Positions 9,293 to 16,215 of a stretch of DNA of 64,000 nucleotides are shown here, in pieces. Position 1 is the stretch's first letter. Each line of letters opens with the position of its first letter. The stretch lies in assembly GCA_903918045.1 (NCBI GenBank), contig CAIXCY010000064.1, forward strand, positions 1-64,000. The letters are read 5' to 3'. Source of the DNA: an uncultured Bacteroidia bacterium. GTDB taxonomy: Bacteria; Bacteroidota; Bacteroidia; Bacteroidales; Prolixibacteraceae. The translations under genes were made by a program, and so were the position numbers. The notes under the pieces were generated by a model. It was not told where the DNA came from and ran no database searches. It saw only the letters and a program-made list of their open reading frames with translations.

Positions 9293-9390
9293 AATTACTT
9301 AAAGAGCCTGCAAAAACAAAATCCTTGGAGAAAAAGCTAAAATATTTCTCTGTAAAACTACAAAATGATTACCAATGTTTAACTTTGGGG

Positions 9391-10842
9391 ATGATCAATG
9401 AGCAACTAAAGTTATCCGAACTAAACGGGAGGGTTAAAAAGGCTATTGCGGAAACATTTACCGCCCCAACTTGGGTTATTGCTGAAATCGCCGAATTAAA
9501 GGTGAACCGCAACGGTCATTGTTATCTCGTTTTGATTGAGAAGGAAGAAAATGGAGATGCCATTGTGGCTCAGGCAAAAGCTACAATCTGGTCCTATACA
9601 TTCAGGATGCTGAAGCCCTACTTTGAATCGACAACGGGGCAGGTGCTATCCGAAGGAATTAAAGTTTTAGTTAGCGTTTCAGTAGAATTTCACGAATTAT
9701 ATGGTTATAGCTTGAACATCCGTGATATTGATCCAACGTATACCATGGGGGATATGGCGCGGCGTAGGAGAGAGATTATTTTACGTTTGCAGAACGAAGG
9801 TGTAGCCGATATGAATAAAGAGCTTACCTTACCTCTTGTTCCCCAGAAGATTGCAATTATTTCATCCCCAACTGCTGCAGGCTACCAGGATTTCATCGAT
9901 CAACTGGCAAAAAATCAGGCCGGATACCATTTCCATCTCAGGTTGTTCCCGGCTGTCATGCAGGGAAATCAGGCAGAATCGTCGATTATAGGGGCATTGG
10001 AGCAGATATACCTTTACGAAAGTTTTTTTGATGCAGTGGTTATCATCCGTGGCGGAGGTTCGCAGGCCGATCTGAGTTGCTTTGACAATTATAACCTGGC
10101 TTATTTTATAACACAATTTCCCCTTCCTGTAATCACCGGGATTGGCCATGAAAAAGATGATTCAATTGTCGACATGGTGGCTCACACCCGGCTAAAAACG
10201 CCCACTGCAGTCGCCGAATTTCTAATCAGTGGAATAACTCAATTTGATATCCGCCTCGATGAATTAAAGAATCGCTTTATTCAGGGTATCGGCGAGCTGA
10301 TTAATTCTGCGAAAAGTGATGTAGAACAACTTACCCGAATATTAATACCCATTGTAAAAGAAAAAATAGTTAGTGGAAATGCCCGTTTAAATAAAACAAT
10401 GTGGAGATTTGATAACCGCCTAAAGTTATTTATACAAAATCAAACCTATCAACTTGCCAGAACAGAGGAGACCTTTAAGAATGAATTCAGTAATTTTTCA
10501 CAGGTACAACTCAGAGCACTCGAAAAATCGACCAGAGCGCTTTCGGTAATCCTTCAACGAATAATCCTCATAAACAATGAATTGCTCAAACGAAAAATTC
10601 AGCAGTCAGAAAAATCGACTAAAAATATTCTCTCTCAGAACTTGCACTACCTAGAGCTATCCATTCAGAAGGCAATGCTAACCGATCCGGCCAAAATACT
10701 TGCTAGAGGGTACTCCATTACAACGTATAACGGCCGTGCGTTAAAAGATACGGATAGTATAACCAAAAACGTCATAATCGAAACAAGACTTTATAAAGGA
10801 AACATAATCAGTGAAGTACAAACAATCATAAAAGAAGGTTAA
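9391..10842 (+). CDS. xseA: Exodeoxyribonuclease VII large subunit
   Basis: The catalytic subunit of exonuclease VII, which degrades single-stranded DNA from both ends into acid-soluble oligonucleotides. I place the start at the ATG at 9391, because the protein then begins just before LKLSELNGRVKKAI, where family members begin. The frame is open back to a TTG at 9325. The OB-fold lies at about 5-110, then the catalytic core with GYQDFIDQL, VVIIRGGGSQADLSCFDNYNLA and ITGIGHEKDDSIVDMVAHTRLKTPTAVAEFL, a long coiled coil, and the C-terminal RGYSIT motif. Its stop is one base before the xseB start. Confidence 0.95.
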   Translation: MINEQLKLSELNGRVKKAIAETFTAPTWVIAEIAELKVNRNGHCYLVLIEKEENGDAIVAQAKATIWSYTFRMLKPYFESTTGQVLSEGIKVLVSVSVEFHELYGYSLNIRDIDPTYTMGDMARRRREIILRLQNEGVADMNKELTLPLVPQKIAIISSPTAAGYQDFIDQLAKNQAGYHFHLRLFPAVMQGNQAESSIIGALEQIYLYESFFDAVVIIRGGGSQADLSCFDNYNLAYFITQFPLPVITGIGHEKDDSIVDMVAHTRLKTPTAVAEFLISGITQFDIRLDELKNRFIQGIGELINSAKSDVEQLTRILIPIVKEKIVSGNARLNKTMWRFDNRLKLFIQNQTYQLARTEETFKNEFSNFSQVQLRALEKSTRALSVILQRIILINNELLKRKIQQSEKSTKNILSQNLHYLELSIQKAMLTDPAKILARGYSITTYNGRALKDTDSITKNVIIETRLYKGNIISEVQTIIKEG

Positions 10843-10843
10843 A

Positions 10844-11059
10844 ATGAATTCAAGTAAAAAGACGACCTCTTATAAGGAGGCCATTACCGAAATTGACGAA
10901 ATTCTAAAACAGCTGGAAAACAACGAATTAGATGTTGATGAATTATCAGAAAAGGTTAAAAGAGTCTCGTTACTGGTCACTTTATGTAAGGAAAAGCTTC
11001 ATAATACTGAACAGGAAATTGATAAAATTCTTAAGGAAATGGATACTAATTATCAATAA
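10844..11059 (+). CDS. xseB: Exodeoxyribonuclease VII small subunit
   Basis: 71 residues, the usual size for XseB, forming a helical hairpin that binds the XseA coiled coil. Visible family features are YKEAITEIDEILKQLENNELDVDELSEKV and a second helix ending in INKILKEMD-like residues. The ATG follows the xseA stop (TAA at 10840-10842) by a single base, so the two are translated together in a fixed ratio. Confidence 0.95.
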   Translation: MNSSKKTTSYKEAITEIDEILKQLENNELDVDELSEKVKRVSLLVTLCKEKLHNTEQEIDKILKEMDTNYQ

Positions 11060-11151
11060 TATTTATAAATAAAAGACATATGAAATTTATCAGCTTATTA
11101 TATCTATAAAAATTCTAATTTTATAGCTTATAAATACTTATACAAAAAAAG

Positions 11152-11700
11152 ATGGCTGAATCGAAAATTGATTTTTCATTTGAAAACCTTCATTTTTCAT
11201 GTGAAGGCAATAGCGAATGGGTGGAATCCCAATTAAATCAGATACTTAGCCGTATTCCGGGGCTAAACAAACCGGAATTCAATGTGGTTACAGAAGAAAT
11301 TCAAATGGCGCGGGTTCAGGATGCTTCAGCAAACAAAATGCTGGCTTCCAGCAATAAAGAGTCGATTAAACGCGGACGTAAACCAAGAAACGGAGAAGCT
11401 TCAGGAGGTGGTGAATCCTTTGGAGATCCACTTTCTGAATTTCTTAAGGAGAAAAACGCAGACAAAAATCAGGTGAAAAAATTTCTGGCAACAGCGGTAT
11501 TTCTTCACTCACAGGGTATTGAGAAATTCTCTACCCCCTTAGTGTCAAAATTGCTGAAATCATCTCATATCGAGAAACTTATTAATGCAAGTGATTGTCT
11601 GAATAAAAATGAGAAGAAAGGATTCTGCATCAAGGATGACAAAGAATTTATTCTCACCGATTCAGGAATCCGTTCGATTATTGGCATTACTGAAGAATAA
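11152..11700 (+). CDS. Unrecognised protein with AT-hook-like motif
   Basis: I do not recognise this 182-residue protein. It has an acidic N-terminal third (IDFSFENLHFSCEGNSEWVE, then a short helix), a flexible middle with KRGRKPRNGE at about 74-83 that resembles an AT-hook (RGRKP), and a Gly/Ser-rich spacer. The compact C-terminal region from about 95 to 182 has winged-helix-like wording (FLATAVFLHSQGIEKFSTPLVSKLLKS, then LNKNEKKGF, then EFILTDSGIRSIIG). This suggests a DNA-associated protein with a tri-helical domain. It follows xseB by 92 AT-rich bases that include an 8-bp hairpin, so it may have its own transcript. Confidence 0.6.
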   Translation: MAESKIDFSFENLHFSCEGNSEWVESQLNQILSRIPGLNKPEFNVVTEEIQMARVQDASANKMLASSNKESIKRGRKPRNGEASGGGESFGDPLSEFLKEKNADKNQVKKFLATAVFLHSQGIEKFSTPLVSKLLKSSHIEKLINASDCLNKNEKKGFCIKDDKEFILTDSGIRSIIGITEE

Positions 11701-11708
11701 GGTTAAAA

Positions 11709-11759
11709 GGAAAAGGTTAAAGAGAATTCTCACAAAGAAATTGCTTTTTAACCTTTTCC
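11709..11759. terminator. 13-bp inverted repeat between convergent genes
   Basis: GGAAAAGGTTAAA (11709-11721) pairs perfectly with 11747-11759 across a 25-base loop. It sits between the stop codons of two convergent genes, where a two-way terminator is expected. The T-run is poor on both strands, so termination is plausible but not certain. Confidence 0.5.
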
Positions 11760-11777
11760 GATCCTATAATCCCTTTC

Positions 11778-14222
11778 CTAGAATCCTACACTGACACTAA
11801 ACATAAAATTAGCTCCTGCCTGAGGGAAATAACCATCCATCTTATTTCGTCTTCCCTGGTAAAGATAGGAGTAAACCCAGGCATTACTTTCGTATTGTTT
11901 ATTGAAGAGATTATTAATCAATAATTTGAACTTAAGTTCCTTAAATATTTTTTGATCAGGCGTATAATCAAACTTAAGGTTATTCACCAGATATGCCTTC
12001 AATTTCCGGTCATTACTCGATGTGTTATCAATATACTGTTTACCAACGTAATTGGAAAGAAGGCTAATCTCAAAATTTGAACATAACCGATATGCCAAAA
12101 TACTATTGGCGATTAGGTCGGGCGAGAAGGCCAGGTCCGATTTGCCTATCGTATTGGCCTTTAATCCACTGTTATCCCAATCTTCAACGTATTCCGTAAA
12201 ATTCTCAATTTTATTACTGCTAATTGTTACATTCAGATTCCAGTTAAATTTCCGAAGAAATTTGATACCTGCCATAAATTCAACCCCTGTACGGGAACTT
12301 TTATCAACATTGGTCATGATCGGGGCTCCGGTACTGTTGATCTGGCCGGTATGAATCAACTGGTTTTTGTAACTCATAAAGTAGATGTTTGTTCCAGCCA
12401 TCAGATTTGATGATTTATATTTATAACCCAGCTCAAAATCATTCAGAGTTTCAAAAGTCGGTTGTTTCCCGGTCTTATCAGCATCTACGAAATTATCCCT
12501 GTTCGGCTCGCGATTTGCGCGGCTATAACTTAGATACGCCTCCTGATGAACTCCCGGGGTATAAAACAAGCCGAATTTTGGATTGAAAAAGTTATAATTA
12601 TGAATCTGAGTTACATCTCTTAACTTTTCATCAATGCCGCCAATCTCATAATTGATAGTGCGATACTGAAGATCGGCTGTTGTATTTAGATTTTCTGTTA
12701 TCTGATTAGAATATCTGGCATACAGGTTATTATCCTTTTTGAGCCCTGATCCGCGATACCATTCATAATCCATGTTTGCATCACCTGCCGTTTTAGCCCA
12801 AATCACCCTTCCATAATGTTGACCATCATAAACATTTGCCCCTCCACCAACGCTGAGTGAATTTGCCTTATTTTTATAATTCAGGGAAAATATCATTCCA
12901 TAAAAGCTATTGTCTAGCCACTTTCGGGTTATCATATCTGTAATTTCAACACCTGTGCCATTAATTACGGGATTTGCAAGTTGGTAGTCGGCGTAGCTTT
13001 GATCGGCAACATATTCTTCATAATAACCCCGACCGTAGGTATAAAAAGCGGATGCGTTTAAATTCAGATAAGCATTGAACTTGTGTGAAAACTGGAGTTG
13101 ATAGTTGTCCTGCTGATAATGGTCAACCTGATTTTTGTAGGTGTAAAGATTGTAAGTTCTGCTATTTGAATTAAGCATATTCAGAGTCTGTTCATGCGTG
13201 TACATGCCGTCCGTTTCGTACTGATTCATCCCCGCCACATCGTTATTAAGCCTCACGGATGGTACCCCATTCCACGCCTGATAAGTTTGCTCAAAACCGG
13301 AGAAGACAGTCGCTTTTAGAATTGTGTTTGGCGTAAAATACCCCCCTGAAACAAAAAATGATTTAAGATCGGAGGATCCGCGGTCAATAAATCCGGCAGA
13401 ATTAAGCTTTGACATGGATATATCCATTGCAAATTTGCCGTTCAATAGGCCAGTGCTGGCGCTCAGGTTATTCCGAAAGGTACTGAAAGATCCCGCCGAA
13501 GAGCTGTAATTTGCCTTTGCTTCAGGGTTCAGCTTACTGGTTTGCAAATCGATGGTTGCACCAAATGCTGCTGCGCCGTTTGTTGAATTTCCGACACCGC
13601 GCTGGATCTGGATATTCTCTGTTGAAGCCGCCATATCGGGAATATCGACAAAATAGGTACTTTGTGATTCAGCATCCGACATTGGAATCCCATTAATCGT
13701 AACATTAATTCGGGTAGGATCGCTACCTCTGATCCTGAAATTTGTATAACCAACGCCATTCCCTGCATCAGAGGTGGCTACAAACGAGGGGGTATAATTG
13801 AGCAAATAGGGGATATCCTGACCCAGGTTCGAAGCCTGAATCTCCTCTTTCCCAATGTTTGTATAGGCCATTGGAGACTTCTCCCCTGCCCTGGCTGCCG
13901 AAACCAAGACCTCTTCTGTCAAAACGGTGGTTGGTTCAAGAACAAGCTCCACCGTCCGTGAATTGGATAGCGTTATCTCTTTACTGAAATTCTTATATCC
14001 GACAAATGTTACCACAAGGGTATAGTCCCCCTTTGGGAGGTTTGAAAATTTAAAATCTCCGTTGATCCCTGCGGTGGTCCGGCTAAAGGTGTTTTTCAGT
14101 GTCACATTGGCGCCACTGAGTGTCTCGCCCTTTAAATCCTTTACAATCCCGGTCAGCGAAAACTGGCCGAAAACGATGGCTGCGATGAACTGCAAAGCCA
14201 AAAGTAATCCAAATCGTTTCAT
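11778..14222 (-). CDS. TonB-dependent outer-membrane receptor under TPP riboswitch control, probable thiamine receptor
   Basis: An 814-residue outer-membrane receptor. It has a signal peptide (RFGLLLALQFIAAIVFGQ), a carboxypeptidase-regulatory-like domain at about 20-105 (FSLTGIVKDLKGETLSGA to LVVTFVGYK), a plug domain with NFRIRGSDPTRINVTINGIPMSD and RGVGNSTNGAAAFGATI, and a 22-strand-type barrel ending in aromatic SVSVGF. Such receptors import scarce ligands using TonB energy. Two TPP riboswitches on the same strand lie in the 361-base leader, so the likely ligand is thiamine or a precursor, as known for riboswitch-controlled receptors in Bacteroides. No other thiamine gene is nearby. Confidence 0.9.
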   Translation of the reverse strand: MKRFGLLLALQFIAAIVFGQFSLTGIVKDLKGETLSGANVTLKNTFSRTTAGINGDFKFSNLPKGDYTLVVTFVGYKNFSKEITLSNSRTVELVLEPTTVLTEEVLVSAARAGEKSPMAYTNIGKEEIQASNLGQDIPYLLNYTPSFVATSDAGNGVGYTNFRIRGSDPTRINVTINGIPMSDAESQSTYFVDIPDMAASTENIQIQRGVGNSTNGAAAFGATIDLQTSKLNPEAKANYSSSAGSFSTFRNNLSASTGLLNGKFAMDISMSKLNSAGFIDRGSSDLKSFFVSGGYFTPNTILKATVFSGFEQTYQAWNGVPSVRLNNDVAGMNQYETDGMYTHEQTLNMLNSNSRTYNLYTYKNQVDHYQQDNYQLQFSHKFNAYLNLNASAFYTYGRGYYEEYVADQSYADYQLANPVINGTGVEITDMITRKWLDNSFYGMIFSLNYKNKANSLSVGGGANVYDGQHYGRVIWAKTAGDANMDYEWYRGSGLKKDNNLYARYSNQITENLNTTADLQYRTINYEIGGIDEKLRDVTQIHNYNFFNPKFGLFYTPGVHQEAYLSYSRANREPNRDNFVDADKTGKQPTFETLNDFELGYKYKSSNLMAGTNIYFMSYKNQLIHTGQINSTGAPIMTNVDKSSRTGVEFMAGIKFLRKFNWNLNVTISSNKIENFTEYVEDWDNSGLKANTIGKSDLAFSPDLIANSILAYRLCSNFEISLLSNYVGKQYIDNTSSNDRKLKAYLVNNLKFDYTPDQKIFKELKFKLLINNLFNKQYESNAWVYSYLYQGRRNKMDGYFPQAGANFMFSVSVGF

Positions 14223-14270
14223 TTAATAATACTTAAAATGGTTAAAAAATAACCAATGAGGAGGTAATTA

Positions 14271-14358
14271 TCCAATCGCCATCCCTACACCGGCATTATC
14301 CGGATCAGGTTCGGTGGGTTTGATCTCAGCCCGCTTTCTTCAGGCACCCCATTGCGTA
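14271..14358 (-). ncRNA. TPP riboswitch, gene-proximal copy
   Basis: Read on the minus strand the element has GGGGTGCC, an AT-rich stem-loop, GGGCTGAGATCAAACCC (the pyrimidine-sensing THI-box core with CUGAGA), GAACCTGAT, then CCGG-ATAATG-CCGG and GTAGGGA. All conserved blocks of the TPP aptamer are in order. It ends about 50 bases before the receptor start codon. Between the two lies the possible hairpin GGTTA-N5-TAACC and no clear T-run, so control may act on translation. Confidence 0.95.
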
Positions 14359-14431
14359 ACTTAATAGAAAATCAGGAAATTACCCGTGAGGGCAAATCCG
14401 GACATAATTGTGAATAATTAGAAGGTAATAC

Positions 14432-14458
14432 AAAAACGGAATGATTTTTCATTTTCCC
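14432..14458 (-). terminator. Possible attenuator hairpin after the distal TPP aptamer
   Basis: On the minus strand a GGGAAAATGA/TCATTCC stem with an AAAA loop is followed by GTTTTTG. The stem has one unpaired base. It overlaps the GGGAA end of the distal aptamer, so the two structures would compete. A weak call based only on reading the pairing. Confidence 0.35.
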
Positions 14459-14532
14459 TTTCCGGCATTACCCGGACAGGTTCGATGGGTTTGATCTCAG
14501 CCCGCTTTATTTAGGCACCCCTTATTATTATG
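14455..14532 (-). ncRNA. TPP riboswitch, gene-distal copy with altered conserved bases
   Basis: A second THI-box lies about 100 bases upstream of the first on the same strand. It has GGGGTGCC, GGGCTGAGATCAAACCC, GAACCTG and CCGG-GTAATG-CCGG. It is almost identical to the proximal copy. However, the junction after GAACCTG reads TCCGG rather than ATCCGG, and the segment before AGGGA reads AA rather than TGT. Both losses hit conserved parts of the aptamer, so ligand binding may be weakened. Confidence 0.88.
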
Positions 14533-14583
14533 GGACAAAGGTAAGTTAAAAAATGATAAATGAAAATTATCAAAATATCAGTC

Positions 14584-16212
14584 CTATCGCATCGTAAAAA
14601 CCAAAAAATTAATTGTCGCAGGTGCAATTTCAAGTTCAAAACCCTCCTTTAAGGACAATTGAAGTTCTTTTTTGGTCTCCATCACGTTGTTTTTTCCAAA
14701 TGTATTTATTGCATTTAGCGACGCGGCCGAATAGGAGACATACTCTATGAGTTTCATGGTCATACCTTGTGGTAAATGATTGATAGCAATACCGGTCAAC
14801 ATAGATTTGCGTTGAGACAGGTTCAGCACGGCAAGAACGACCGTTTTGAAATCATCTGAGATCGTAGCTGTTGCATCGACTGATTGTTGGTTAGATTCAA
14901 ACTTTGGGGAATTCACCTCAGCATCCAAATGATTCTCAAGCGTATATTTCCGGAACGCCTGCAGGGGTGTATAAACAGTCTGGCAAAACGAACCCTCTTT
15001 GCTGGTCATTATCGGAGCCAGAACATTGACGGTCTGGGCCCAGGTTGCCAGCCCTATTATATCCGAATTTCGCTGAAAGATGTTTAGAAACTTTGCAGTT
15101 GCAAGGGCGTGCGACCAGTTATAGGTGTACTCCAATTGATAGGCGCCGCTCCCTTTTCCGGAATTTGCATCCCAGATCCCCCATTCATCAACAGCGAGTT
15201 TTACCGGTTGTTGACGGGGTGGAAAACGATACCAGGGAGAAAATCCGGAAACATTATCCGGGATAGTTTTCAGAACTTCCCTTAAGGAGTCAAAACTTTG
15301 ATTGAAATTCTCAACACTCTGAAGCAATCCCGAATAGGTGGTATCGGAGGGCATCGCATAAAAATGAACCGATAGAAAATCGCAAACCGGGTGTATCTCC
15401 TGCATTAATTTTCTGCTCCAGCTCAGGTCTGAAGGATTTCCGTCCAGCGTTATTTTAATTGTGGGATCCTGCAGCTTCATAAGCTTTATAAACTGCCAGC
15501 TATCTTCAATGTATCTTTTGATATTCTGATCCTTACCTGCATCGGGAGCAGCACTCTCCTCATTTCCGATGCCCCAGTATTTTACATTAAACGGCTTTTC
15601 ATACCCCTGTGAACGTCTGAGATTGGCATAGAACGTATCTTCAGTTCCATTGCAATATTCCACCCAATTAGAAGCCTCCTCGGGGGTACCTGTCGCCATA
15701 TTGACAATGAGAAAAGGTTCTGCACCAATCTGCCGACAATAGTCAATAAACTCGGAGGTACCAAAGTGGTTATCGTTGACCCCTCCCCAAATCAGGTTTT
15801 TCCGTCTTGGGCGCTTGCGCTTCTCCCCTATTCCATCCTGCCAGTGATAGATCTTGACTACGGTTCCTCCCGGAAATCGCAGGAGCGGAGTTTTTAAATC
15901 TTTTACCTTTTGAAGTACATCCTGTCGAAACCCGTTCTCCGAAGACAACGGTGAACCTTCCTCATAAATTCCGCCATCGATACACCGACCCAGGTACTCG
16001 ATAAACTGGCCATAAATTAGCGGAGCTATTTTTGTCGCAGGCTTATTCAGATCTACGGTAATTGTGGCCTTTTCGATCGTTAAGCCTTCATTTTTAAACC
16101 CTTTAACATCATCCACTTTCAGAATAGAGTGAGGGTGATTAACAGCGGAGGAGCGTACAACGAGCACAAGAATAAAGAATGTGGCAATTAATAATAGCCT
16201 CTTTTTCATCAC
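14584..16212 (-). CDS. GH51 alpha-L-arabinofuranosidase
   Basis: An exported glycoside hydrolase of 542 residues that releases arabinofuranose from arabinan or arabinoxylan. An N-terminal signal (KKRLLLIATFFILVLVVRSSA) suggests periplasmic or surface location. The TIM-barrel domain shows LIYGQFIEYLGRCIDGGIYEE, LRFPGGTV near 112-118, the acid/base in WGIGNEE (Glu218) and the nucleophile in VDEWGIWD (Glu343). A beta-sandwich domain from about 440 completes the family layout. It starts three bases after the stop of the DUF5916 gene, so the pair is one operon. No SusC/SusD pair adjoins it. Confidence 0.93.
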   Translation of the reverse strand: MMKKRLLLIATFFILVLVVRSSAVNHPHSILKVDDVKGFKNEGLTIEKATITVDLNKPATKIAPLIYGQFIEYLGRCIDGGIYEEGSPLSSENGFRQDVLQKVKDLKTPLLRFPGGTVVKIYHWQDGIGEKRKRPRRKNLIWGGVNDNHFGTSEFIDYCRQIGAEPFLIVNMATGTPEEASNWVEYCNGTEDTFYANLRRSQGYEKPFNVKYWGIGNEESAAPDAGKDQNIKRYIEDSWQFIKLMKLQDPTIKITLDGNPSDLSWSRKLMQEIHPVCDFLSVHFYAMPSDTTYSGLLQSVENFNQSFDSLREVLKTIPDNVSGFSPWYRFPPRQQPVKLAVDEWGIWDANSGKGSGAYQLEYTYNWSHALATAKFLNIFQRNSDIIGLATWAQTVNVLAPIMTSKEGSFCQTVYTPLQAFRKYTLENHLDAEVNSPKFESNQQSVDATATISDDFKTVVLAVLNLSQRKSMLTGIAINHLPQGMTMKLIEYVSYSAASLNAINTFGKNNVMETKKELQLSLKEGFELEIAPATINFLVFTMR

Positions 16213-16215
16213 AAA

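Noticed and set aside
14223-14270. CCTCC stretch in the receptor leader as an anti-Shine-Dalgarno element of the riboswitch
   Set aside because: Bacteroidota rely little on Shine-Dalgarno pairing and no matching purine stretch before the start codon is seen, so the pairing idea has no support.
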